The notes below the pieces were generated by a model that was given only the letters and a program-made list of their open reading frames with translations, searched no databases and had not been told where the DNA came from. Both the position numbers and the translations under genes were made by a program. Positions 1 through 6,618 of a stretch of DNA of 11,621 bases are shown piece after piece. The stretch covers positions 7,097 to 18,717 of the forward strand of contig DAIDAB010000018.1 in assembly GCA_027310845.1 (NCBI GenBank), given 5' to 3'. Source of the stretch: a bacterium. GTDB lineage: Archaea > Thermoproteota > Nitrososphaeria > Nitrososphaerales > CADDZS01. Position 1 is the first letter of the stretch; each line of letters opens with the position of its first letter.

Positions 1-698
1 ATGCCTCTTTTGCTAAGCTCGTTTGCGGCCTCCAGAGCTCTATGGACGCCTAGCGAATAGGATACTATGGTTATGTCCCTGCCGCTTCTTTTGACATCGG
101 CCTTTCCTATGGGCACGATGTAATCGTTCGGAGGTACGGTCCCTTTGTTCCAGCTTCGGTACAGTTCAGTGTGTTCAAAGAAAATAACTGGATTCGAATC
201 TCTGACTGCTGATTTGAATAAACCTTTTGCATCATAAGGTGTAGCTGGTGCAACCACCTTCAAACCCGGTACATGGCAAAACCAAGCTATGGGTGATGTT
301 AGTGAGTGCTGCGCGCCAAAACTTCTATACTGACAAATGGGCATCCTGATAACTAGAGGAACCTTGAGCTGGCCCCCGCTCATATAACGGAGAAATGCAG
401 CGTGCGTCACTATCGGATCCGCTGCTAGAGTGACGAAACCCGTATATTGAATCTCCACTACAGGTATCAGTCCTCCTATGGCAGCTCCAACTGCAGCCCC
501 CACTATCGCATTTTCTGAGATAGGAGTATCCCTTATTCTCTGTGGTCCGAACTCCTGCAATAAACCAATTGTGATCTTGAAGGCGCCACCATAATTACCG
601 ATATCTTCTCCCATCATGATTATTCTTTCATCTCTTCTCATTTCTTCCCTCATCGCCTCTCTGAGGGCCGCTGTGTACGTTATTTCGCTCGCCTGCAA
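1..698 (-). CDS. 2-oxoacid/acetoin dehydrogenase E1 component, beta subunit (3' end beyond window)
   Basis: Beta subunit of a thiamine-diphosphate-dependent 2-oxoacid dehydrogenase E1 (pyruvate, branched-chain or acetoin type). It pairs with the alpha subunit just upstream to decarboxylate the substrate and pass the acyl group to lipoyl-E2. I translated the reverse strand from a TTG at 698: 232 codons stay open to the window edge. Family landmarks are MGEDIGNYGGAF (residues 29-40), the TPISEN segment whose Glu62 is the expected ThDP-activating glutamate, GAQHS with His131, and PGLKVVAPATPYDAKG (144-159). E1 beta proteins are usually about 325 residues, so roughly 90 C-terminal residues are missing. 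The start is 15 nt after the E1 alpha stop and in the same frame; TTG is the only plausible start there because the next Met (residue 16) lies inside the conserved ITY.ALREAM region. No Shine-Dalgarno is visible. The family call is firm; substrate is unknown. Confidence 0.92.
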   Translation of the reverse strand, partial: MQASEITYTAALREAMREEMRRDERIIMMGEDIGNYGGAFKITIGLLQEFGPQRIRDTPISENAIVGAAVGAAIGGLIPVVEIQYTGFVTLAADPIVTHAAFLRYMSGGQLKVPLVIRMPICQYRSFGAQHSLTSPIAWFCHVPGLKVVAPATPYDAKGLFKSAVRDSNPVIFFEHTELYRSWNKGTVPPNDYIVPIGKADVKRSGRDITIVSYSLGVHRALEAANELSKRG

Positions 699-713
699 TT
701 TCGAATGTTCACA

Positions 714-1679
714 CTAAGAGAAAATATGTTGTGCCAGCTGGGAAATGTCCGGTGCTTCGCTTCTTCTTGCGAAGGATAAAGCGTCTTCCACTTTGGCCTC
801 TGCCTCTCTCTGAAACATTTGAATCTCTATCTCTGAGATCCTCTGTTGCAATAAATGCTGTTTCATTCTAAGGATCGGCTCTTTTTGTTCCCACTCCTTT
901 ACTTCATCACTTGTTCTATAGACTTCCCACTGTTCACCATCGTAATGACCATGGAGCCTATAAGTCAGGCATTCCACTAGACTTGGTCCAGCACCTTCCC
1001 TTGCTGAGGCTACAACATTGGTCAAAGTCTCATAGACTTTCGCGACATCATTACCGTCTATCGTAAGACCTGGTATGCCATACGATTTTGCCCGATCTGA
1101 TATAACTGATATTGCGCTTGAAGATGTAATACGCGTAGATATAGCATACTGGTTATTTTCTATGACGAAAACGACCGGCAACTTCCATATAGAACAGAGA
1201 TTAAGCGACTCATGGAAGGCACCGGTATTCGTCGCTCCATCTCCCGCAAACATTAAGACGATGTTGTTCCTCTTTTGAATCTTGGATGATAAACCTAAAC
1301 CCGTGGCAATAGGAAATCCCGAACCTACAAATGACGTAGATATTACACGGGAACTTGTGTCAATTATGTGCATCGAGCCTCCCCTTCCCTTGCAACAGCC
1401 TGTCTCTTTTCCAAGTATTTCTGCCATCAAGCTAGGCACTTGTACGCCTTTAGCAATGGCATGACCATGCGCGCGGTGGCCAGAAACGATCCAATCTTCA
1501 TCGTTGAGTGTAGCACAAGCTCCTGCAGCGACGGCCTCCTGTCCGATGGATAAATGAACTACACCTGCTATCTCTCTCTTTGAGGCTAACAGACTCAAAC
1601 ATTCCTCAAACTTACGAATCAGCAACATTTTCTTGAACAGTGCGATTGATAACTCTCGTTGCAAGAGTTCTGCGCCCAA
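714..1679 (-). CDS. 2-oxoacid/acetoin dehydrogenase E1 component, alpha subunit
   Basis: ThDP-binding alpha subunit of a 2-oxoacid dehydrogenase E1, 321 residues, a normal length. The ThDP/Mg motif starts at GDG (146-148) and ends at the Asn pair 175-176 in VIENNQYAI. The GHRAHGHAIAKG (67-78) and KGRGGSMHI (97-105) blocks are typical of pyruvate/acetoin E1 alpha. The YRLHGHYDGEQ segment (240-250) recalls the GHFEGD loop of acetoin dehydrogenase AcoA more than the GHS..D loop of classical pyruvate dehydrogenase, which favours an acetoin-type or unusual substrate; this is a weak, from-memory comparison. The start is TTG, directly preceded by an in-frame TAA, so no longer N-terminus is possible. 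It lies 22 nt after the enoyl-CoA hydratase gene and 15 nt before E1 beta, in one operon. No E2 or E3 gene is in the window. Confidence 0.93.
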   Translation of the reverse strand: MGAELLQRELSIALFKKMLLIRKFEECLSLLASKREIAGVVHLSIGQEAVAAGACATLNDEDWIVSGHRAHGHAIAKGVQVPSLMAEILGKETGCCKGRGGSMHIIDTSSRVISTSFVGSGFPIATGLGLSSKIQKRNNIVLMFAGDGATNTGAFHESLNLCSIWKLPVVFVIENNQYAISTRITSSSAISVISDRAKSYGIPGLTIDGNDVAKVYETLTNVVASAREGAGPSLVECLTYRLHGHYDGEQWEVYRTSDEVKEWEQKEPILRMKQHLLQQRISEIEIQMFQREAEAKVEDALSFARRSEAPDISQLAQHIFS

Positions 1680-1701
1680 TTATTCCAGATGAAGCGATAC
1701 C

Positions 1702-2493
1702 CTATTTCCCCACAAAATGAGGAGTCCTTTTTTCTAAGAAGGAAGTAACACCTTCTTTGGCGTCTTGCGTATTGATGAGAATTGTATCGAGCTCAGCTTC
1801 ATACGATAGACCAGCCGGCAGATCAAGCTCGTAAGCTTGATTCACAGCAACCTTCGAAAGTTTCAATGCAATTGGACTCAATTTTCTAAATTTGTTGGTA
1901 TATTCGTTTACTGTTTTGTCCAATGCATCGGCGGGCATCACCCTGTTGACTATGCCAAGTTTCTCAGCTTCATGAGCGTCCAAAATCGAACCGAGCATCA
2001 CGAGTTCCTTTGCCTTCTGTCGGCCGAGAACCCGAGCGATGCGTTGGCTCCCACCCCATCCTGGGATAAGAGCAAAATTGATTTCAGGGAACCCAAATTT
2101 GGAATCGTCAGTAGCTAGAAGCAGATCGCAGGCAAGTGCTAATTCAAGACCACCTCCCAAACAGTACCCTTGAACTGCCGCGATCACTGGCTTGCCCAAT
2201 TTCTCTATCTTGACGTGAATTTTTGGGGCGAGTGAAGTCCAAAATTCTCTTGCTTGCATCGGGTCTACGAAAAAGCTCTTGAAGATGGCAATATCTGCAC
2301 CGGTACAGAATGCTCTGTTGCCAGCACCATTGAGCACCACTACTTTGACACATTCATCCCTCTCCGCGCTATCCAGCGCATTCGCTAATTCGGTCATTGT
2401 CTGAATGTCCATGGCATTCAATTTATTAGGGCGATTGATGGTTATCTTTGCAACCTCATCTATAGTATCGAAGATCACATTCTCATAGGTCAT
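1702..2493 (-). CDS. Enoyl-CoA hydratase/isomerase (crotonase family)
   Basis: Hydrates 2-enoyl-CoA to 3-hydroxyacyl-CoA, as in beta-oxidation; 263 residues, the standard length for a single-domain crotonase. The CoA/oxyanion-hole segments are CTGADI (63-68) and GYCLGGGLELALACD (109-123). Both catalytic glutamates of genuine hydratases are present by alignment to crotonase from memory: Glu117 in GGGLELA and Glu137 in FGFPEINF, followed by PGWGGSQR (144-151). This favours hydratase over the isomerase or hydrolase branches that lose one of them. It starts at ATG 27 nt downstream of the acyl-CoA synthetase stop and precedes E1 alpha by 22 nt. Co-transcription with the synthetase suggests the ligated acid becomes an enoyl-CoA; the step that would make the double bond (acyl-CoA dehydrogenase) is not in the window. 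Confidence 0.95.
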   Translation of the reverse strand: MTYENVIFDTIDEVAKITINRPNKLNAMDIQTMTELANALDSAERDECVKVVVLNGAGNRAFCTGADIAIFKSFFVDPMQAREFWTSLAPKIHVKIEKLGKPVIAAVQGYCLGGGLELALACDLLLATDDSKFGFPEINFALIPGWGGSQRIARVLGRQKAKELVMLGSILDAHEAEKLGIVNRVMPADALDKTVNEYTNKFRKLSPIALKLSKVAVNQAYELDLPAGLSYEAELDTILINTQDAKEGVTSFLEKRTPHFVGK

Positions 2494-2519
2494 AACTTAA
2501 CCAGCCCATTCATCTATGT

Positions 2520-4043
2520 CTATACTGAAAGTTTTCTAAGCTCCTTCTTAAGGACTTTACCAGAGGGGTTGCGTGGAAGTGCTTCAACGAGTCTGACATG
2601 CTTTGGAACCTCAAATTTCGCTAACTTACCCTTGCAGAAGTTTAGTATGTCTTGTGGTTGTGCTGTTTCGTTTCTCTTCAACACTACGTAGGCTAGTGGA
2701 ACATGGCCCCAATTCTTATCTGGAACTCCTATCACTGCTGCTTCTAATACCTTCGGATGGGCATAGAGAACTCTTTCCACATGCAGGGATGAAATATTCT
2801 CTCCCCCGCTTATTATCATGTCCTTCTTTCTATCTATAATGTAGAGGTAACCTTCCTCATCGAGTTTTCCTATGTCACCCGTAAGGTACCAGCCATCCCT
2901 GAAAGCTTCCTCTGTTGCTTTTGGATTATTCCAATAACCTTTGAACACCTTTGGTCCTCTTAGAGCAATTTCTCCTTCTTGCCCTCTTTGTACTACGTTT
3001 CCATTATCCTCGACTATCTTGACGTCGAGGCCGAGTATAGGTTTCCCCACGGAGCCAAGCTTCCTGATTGTAGATTGTCTGTCAAGGAACGTATCTCCAG
3101 ACACCGTTTCGGTAAGACCGTATGCATCAGCAAACCATGCATTAGGGAATGCATTAAGCAATTTTTGCACCAATGATTCGGGCATCTTTTCGCCGCCGTT
3201 TATAATGACCCTCACACTGTCAAGCCGAAAACCGCTTAATCCCGGCTCATTCAATATCATGTTAACCATTGTGGGAGCGAACCAAGTAAGAGTGATTCTT
3301 TCCCTCTCGATAGCCTCTAACACTGATTTTGTCTCGAATTTCCTGAGGATTACTAGCCTCCCACCCATGTGCAGGATGTGAATAGCTGAGAGATCTAGGC
3401 CGCCAACATGATAGAGGGGGCCTGCTACGAGGCCTGCATCGTCTTTGCTAATACCCAGCTCCGAAATTTGCCCGAAATTCTTCCAGTAAAGGTTGCCATA
3501 AGTTATCATCACGCCTTTCGGATCTGCTGTTGTACCTGAAGTGTACATCAGTCTGTGCAAATCTTCCAAATCGACTTCAGCATCTCTGACGATGGAAACA
3601 CCGCCTGTAGCTATTAGGCTATCATAAGTTTTCCAACCACTTCTTGCATATTGTTCTAAACTGATAGTGTGCTTCAAATTAGGAAGTCTTGGTTTCATCG
3701 CTTCAATCGTTGCTACAAACTCTTGTTCTGTAAAGATAGCTCCAGCTTGGGAGTCATGTAGAATATACTCTACCTCCTCGCTAGCCAGTCTATAATTTAT
3801 TGGCAAGAAGATGAGGCCAGCGCGATTAGCGGCCAAGCATATTTCGAGAAACTCAGGGCAATTGTATAGTAAGAGGGCCACCCTGTCTGCCCTACCAAGT
3901 CCGATGTTGTTCAGACTTTTGGCAAGGAGATCAATTCGATTGTTAAATTCCTTGTAAGTAAACCGTTTTCCTTGGTAGGCTATCGCTTCTTTATCGGGCT
4001 GGTTCTCAGAGTGCTTTCTGATAATTGCAGAGAAGTTGATCAA
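2520..4043 (-). CDS. AMP-forming acyl-CoA synthetase (ANL superfamily)
   Basis: Activates a carboxylic acid to its CoA thioester through an acyl-adenylate, consuming ATP. It is 507 residues, a usual length for medium/long-chain or aromatic acid CoA ligases. Motifs in order: the phosphate-binding loop YTSGTTADPKGV (167-178), with Ala where Gly is usual in the SGTTG core; YGLTET (308-313); DGWYLTGD (383-390) with ribose-binding Asp390; the hinge region DRKKDMIISGGENI (404-417); and PSGKVLKKEL (493-502) with the adenylation lysine Lys496. No signal peptide or membrane segment is seen, so it should be cytosolic. It is the first gene of the leftward operon. The start is TTG; an in-frame TAG lies 15 codons upstream and no ATG lies between. 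A TATA-like box at 4079-4088 implies a short leader of about 15 nt. Substrate cannot be deduced. Confidence 0.95.
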   Translation of the reverse strand: MINFSAIIRKHSENQPDKEAIAYQGKRFTYKEFNNRIDLLAKSLNNIGLGRADRVALLLYNCPEFLEICLAANRAGLIFLPINYRLASEEVEYILHDSQAGAIFTEQEFVATIEAMKPRLPNLKHTISLEQYARSGWKTYDSLIATGGVSIVRDAEVDLEDLHRLMYTSGTTADPKGVMITYGNLYWKNFGQISELGISKDDAGLVAGPLYHVGGLDLSAIHILHMGGRLVILRKFETKSVLEAIERERITLTWFAPTMVNMILNEPGLSGFRLDSVRVIINGGEKMPESLVQKLLNAFPNAWFADAYGLTETVSGDTFLDRQSTIRKLGSVGKPILGLDVKIVEDNGNVVQRGQEGEIALRGPKVFKGYWNNPKATEEAFRDGWYLTGDIGKLDEEGYLYIIDRKKDMIISGGENISSLHVERVLYAHPKVLEAAVIGVPDKNWGHVPLAYVVLKRNETAQPQDILNFCKGKLAKFEVPKHVRLVEALPRNPSGKVLKKELRKLSV

Positions 4044-4078
4044 ATTGCTTTTTTTCTGTTGTCTTGTGCATTCAAAGC

Positions 4079-4088
4079 TCTTAAAAGC
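4079..4088 (-). promoter_or_regulatory. TATA-like box of the acyl-CoA synthetase operon
   Basis: On the minus strand this reads GCTTTTAAGA. Its centre is about 40 nt upstream of the TTG start, which would place transcription initiation some 15 nt before the start codon. This matches archaeal TATA/TSS spacing but is an inference from spacing only. Confidence 0.45.
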
Positions 4089-4089
4089 C

Positions 4090-4113
4090 TAGCGAGGAAA
4101 TTTGGAATCGCTA
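4090..4113. promoter_or_regulatory. Inverted repeat, operator candidate beside the synthetase promoter
   Basis: Arms TAGCGA (4090-4095) and TCGCTA (4108-4113) are perfect reverse complements separated by 12 bp. The 24-bp site abuts the TATA-like box at 4079-4088 on its upstream side for leftward transcription, a position suited to a dimeric regulator. Function is inferred from symmetry and position. Confidence 0.35.
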
Positions 4114-4408
4114 TAGCTGATTTTCAACAAGCGTTGTTTTGTAATGGAGCTCATTCCTTATCGCATTTTGCCGGTTGCCAAAAAAATGTGATGCGAATCA
4201 AACGATCTCAAACTCGTTGACATACTGACAATAAGATAATTCGCTTCATTCACCACTAACATATGACCTGTGGCTAATGATGTAGATTTCAAGACCTCTG
4301 ACCCTCGTTGCCCTTAGAAAAAGTTCCTTTTCAATTCGAATTGTTTATCCTCCTCTTATCCAATTCGCAAATTGACTTGCCCTAGGAAATGTCTGGAATT
4401 ATTTGTGG

Positions 4409-4442
4409 CAGAAGGTTAAGGCTACTGCTAGATAACCTTCTG
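4409..4442. promoter_or_regulatory. Perfect 10-bp inverted repeat upstream of the HpaB/AbfD-like gene
   Basis: CAGAAGGTTA (4409-4418) and TAACCTTCTG (4433-4442) are exact reverse complements with a 14-bp spacer. The right arm ends 17 nt before the ATG at 4460 and overlaps the place where a leaderless promoter's TATA box would sit (GATAACC, 4431-4437). If transcription instead starts from the A/T-rich GAATTATTT at 4396-4404, the repeat covers the start site. Either geometry suits a repressor operator; a 5'-UTR hairpin is the alternative. Confidence 0.5.
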
Positions 4443-4459
4443 GCCAGTCACTGACTGAT

Positions 4460-6013
4460 ATGAAAAAGATGTTCCGCACTTTGCGACATTCAAACGAAAC
4501 ACGTTTATTGCTTACGCAAATCCGTTCACATAGATTTCAGTTGATTCGAACTTCCTCGCAATATCTGAGTGGTGTGAATGATGATAGAACCATATACTAC
4601 AAGGGTTCCAGGATCACAAATATTACAGAAGATGCCATACTTCAGGTGCCCGTGAAGCACGCTGCGAAATTATACGAGTCTAGAAGCGCACTGAAGGATC
4701 TTCTAATCTACAAGGATGCAGATTTGGGCGACACGAGTATTTTTTTCAAGATTCCGAGGTCTTCAGAAGATCTTCTTCTAAGGTCAAAGGCGGTACAAGC
4801 GATAACTCATTTCAGTAATGGTGTGTTCAACATAACTCAGGCAATTGGAACCGATGCTCTACTTGCTCTCATGATAACTACCAAAAGGATGGATTCGAGT
4901 CAAGCCGCCAATGGCAGGAATTATTACGAGAATGTTTTGAACTACCACAAACATGTTGCAAAGAATGACCTCGCATTGGCAACAGCCCAGACCGATGCTA
5001 AAGGGGATAGATCCAAGAGGCCTTCCGAACAGTCAGACCCTGACCTTTATGTGCGCATAGTTGAAGAGACACCCGAAGGAATAGTAGTCAACGGTGCGAA
5101 AGCCCATACTACACAGAGCTTGGCTGCTGACCACATTGTTTTCATTCCATGCCGAGCCATGACAGAATCTGACAGGGACTATGCCGTCTCCTTTGCTCTT
5201 CCCACTAACACAAGAAACTTGAAGCTAATTGTTAGGCCTTTGCTGGAAATCGAAAGCTTGGCACCCGCGGGTGACGCTCCATTGAGCTCAACCGATGTTG
5301 AGGCTGAAACCCTGACCATACTCGATCATGTTTTGGTTCCTTGGGAGAATGTGTTCTTGTACAAGGATTGGAGATACGCCGGAGAGATTGCGAATCTATT
5401 TGCGCTCTTTCACCGATTTACAGCTGTGTCTTACAGAGCTGTTACGACAAATCTCTTTCTTGGTGCTGCCAGGCTTTCGGCAAGATCTAACGGCATAGAA
5501 AATGCGCAGCATGTAAGAGATGACACATTAGAAATAGTATTGTACAAGGAGATAATGAGCATGGCATCGAAACTAGCGGCATACGAAAGTTCTGCTGATA
5601 GCAATACAGGAATAGCAGTGCCCAGTTCATTGTATACGAATGTTGGCAAACTCTATTCGAACGCAAATTTTGCGAACATTGTGAAATCAGTAGTTGACAT
5701 TGCTGGAGGTTGGATATCCACTCTTCCGTCGACTAGGGATTTAGAAAATCCAGAGACGAGAGAATATGTGCAAAAGTACATGAAAGGAGATGATCGTTTC
5801 ACTGGTGAAGAAAGATTCAAACTTTTGAGGTTCGTCAGGGAACTGGTTGGAGGTCCACTAGCGGGCTATATGCTCGGGCTAATGATTCATGCCGAAGGAT
5901 CTGTTGCTGCAAGCAAGATAGCACTTTATCGTGAGTACAATTTCAAGCCCGCCGAGGAGCAAGTGAAGAAAATCGTTGAACAAAGTGACAACGGAACACA
6001 CTCAGGATCATGA
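4460..6013 (+). CDS. 4-hydroxybutyryl-CoA dehydratase/HpaB-family flavoprotein lacking Fe-S cysteines
   Basis: 517-residue member of the FAD-dependent HpaB superfamily, which holds 4-hydroxyphenylacetate 3-monooxygenases and the radical 4-hydroxybutyryl-CoA dehydratase AbfD. Overall it follows AbfD: IPRSSEDLLLRSKAVQ (98-113), NYHKHVAKNDLALATAQTD with KGDR (161-184), DPDLYVRIVE (193-202), GIVVNGAKAHTTQS (207-220) and AMTESDRDYAVSFALP (233-248). Aligned from memory to clostridial AbfD, the four [4Fe-4S] ligands Cys99, Cys103, His292 and Cys299 become Asn124, Ala128, His318 and Tyr325; Tyr296 becomes Ala322 and Lys300 becomes Arg326. Thus it cannot bind the cluster in the known way and is unlikely to dehydrate 4-hydroxybutyryl-CoA. 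It also lacks the GRSPDY motif and active-site His of HpaB monooxygenases. The first 40 residues are basic and unlike the family; an internal start such as Met4 is not excluded. Function is open: a CoA-thioester flavoenzyme, or a 'type 2' AbfD paralogue as described in some Crenarchaeota. Confidence 0.85.
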   Translation: MKKMFRTLRHSNETRLLLTQIRSHRFQLIRTSSQYLSGVNDDRTIYYKGSRITNITEDAILQVPVKHAAKLYESRSALKDLLIYKDADLGDTSIFFKIPRSSEDLLLRSKAVQAITHFSNGVFNITQAIGTDALLALMITTKRMDSSQAANGRNYYENVLNYHKHVAKNDLALATAQTDAKGDRSKRPSEQSDPDLYVRIVEETPEGIVVNGAKAHTTQSLAADHIVFIPCRAMTESDRDYAVSFALPTNTRNLKLIVRPLLEIESLAPAGDAPLSSTDVEAETLTILDHVLVPWENVFLYKDWRYAGEIANLFALFHRFTAVSYRAVTTNLFLGAARLSARSNGIENAQHVRDDTLEIVLYKEIMSMASKLAAYESSADSNTGIAVPSSLYTNVGKLYSNANFANIVKSVVDIAGGWISTLPSTRDLENPETREYVQKYMKGDDRFTGEERFKLLRFVRELVGGPLAGYMLGLMIHAEGSVAASKIALYREYNFKPAEEQVKKIVEQSDNGTHSGS

Positions 6014-6060
6014 ATAGTGTGCAACGGGAGAGGCGAAAATCAGATAGCTCTTTTGCAGGT

Positions 6061-6444
6061 CTACCGCTTATCTTCACGGATTTTTTCTAGGTAGACTGCT
6101 CTATACTCTTCCTTCTTTGGTACGATGCACAAGAACTCCGCATTCTCTTCGCCATGGTTGTCATACCAGTGAACAGTACCAGATGGTATGTACAAGGAAT
6201 CCCCGGGCTTGACTTGGTAAACCTTGTCTCCTATTCCGACATCATAGTTCCCCTTTAGCACATACTGCTCATGCTCGATGTCGGGGTGGTAGTGTTTGGG
6301 AATACGACCGCCAGCCTTTATTCGGAATTTTCTTAGCTCAAAGTTCGGAACACCATCATGGCGGTCAATAAGCCACTCGATCTCTGTTCCTACTGCATTT
6401 TCCACAACTTGGGCAGGAACCTCTCCAGTTTTCTTCACGACCAT
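6061..6444 (-). CDS. Small single-domain cupin protein
   Basis: 127-residue one-domain cupin, likely a metal-binding beta-barrel that acts as a small dioxygenase, isomerase or ligand binder. Motif 1 is at 46-65 (G, then HYH with His51 and His53, then the IEHEQYVLKG tail with Glu57 or Glu59 as third ligand). Motif 2 fits the consensus exactly: Gly81, Pro87, Gly89, His92 and Asn96. A full metal site therefore seems present. The reading starts at ATG 6444; a TATA-like GCTAAATAAC at 6469-6478 (minus strand) is centred about 30 nt upstream, so the mRNA is probably leaderless. It is convergent with the HpaB/AbfD-like gene (47-bp gap) and divergent from the SDR gene at 6619. Its substrate is unknown. 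Confidence 0.88.
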   Translation of the reverse strand: MVVKKTGEVPAQVVENAVGTEIEWLIDRHDGVPNFELRKFRIKAGGRIPKHYHPDIEHEQYVLKGNYDVGIGDKVYQVKPGDSLYIPSGTVHWYDNHGEENAEFLCIVPKKEEYRAVYLEKIREDKR

Positions 6445-6468
6445 GTGTCGTAATTGTGGACCCGGACT

Positions 6469-6478
6469 GTTATTTAGC
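6469..6478 (-). promoter_or_regulatory. TATA-like box of the 6061-6444 cupin gene
   Basis: Minus-strand GCTAAATAAC, centred about 30 nt before the ATG at 6444. The spacing fits an archaeal promoter for a leaderless transcript. Confidence 0.5.
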
Positions 6479-6496
6479 TTTCGAAGTTGACACAGG

Positions 6497-6560
6497 TGAG
6501 TGTTCGTACACTGAGTGGTGATGTGAGTGAATCCCTTTCAGCCATTCACATCGAAGGGAT
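6497..6560. promoter_or_regulatory. Cluster of TGAGTG repeats and overlapping inverted repeats
   Basis: TGAGTG occurs three times in direct orientation at 6497-6502, 6512-6517 and 6524-6529. The same stretch holds a small palindrome AGTGT-TCGT-ACACT (6499-6512), an inverted repeat GTGAAT (6527-6532)/ATTCAC (6544-6549), and an overlapping one ATCCCTT (6531-6537)/AAGGGAT (6554-6560). The last two cannot both form in one strand. The cluster lies between the divergent cupin and SDR genes, so it may be an operator array or an RNA leader for the SDR gene. Confidence 0.4.
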
Positions 6561-6618
6561 ATGCTTTTTTCAATCGCTTTCTGATGTCCAGGACTGAATT
6601 TGCAAAGATGATGGGAGA

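Larger units (their letters stand above)
4044..4459. other. Gene-free divergent promoter region (416 bp)
   Basis: This stretch lies between the leftward synthetase operon and the rightward HpaB/AbfD-like gene. I find no credible coding frame; the plus-strand open frame reaching to 4220 overlaps the synthetase start antisense and resembles no family I know. The region contains the synthetase TATA-like box (4079-4088), a 6-bp inverted repeat just upstream of it (4090-4113), a minor AACAA-GCG-TTGTT palindrome (4126-4138), A/T-rich segments around 4321-4380, and a perfect 10-bp inverted repeat shortly before the ATG at 4460. No tRNA-like fold was recognised. Confidence 0.7.

Noticed and set aside
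714..716. TAG as a pyrrolysine codon giving an E1 alpha-beta fusion
   Set aside because: At least six genes here end at TAG at the expected family length, so TAG is an ordinary stop in this genome.
2941..3381. 146-codon plus-strand open frame
   Set aside because: It lies wholly antisense to the well-supported acyl-CoA synthetase and shows no recognisable domain.
4126..4138. AACAA-GCG-TTGTT mini-palindrome as an operator
   Set aside because: Five-bp arms are expected by chance in an A/T-rich region of this size and it is not placed at a promoter element.
3972..4220. 82-codon plus-strand open frame over the synthetase start and promoter region
   Set aside because: Most of it is antisense to or directly in front of the acyl-CoA synthetase, composition is low-complexity and protein-unlike, and no family motif is present.
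4460..6013. Direct assignment as 4-hydroxybutyryl-CoA dehydratase and hence a 3-hydroxypropionate/4-hydroxybutyrate carbon-fixation cycle
   Set aside because: All three cysteine ligands of the catalytic cluster are replaced, and no other cycle enzyme is present in the window.
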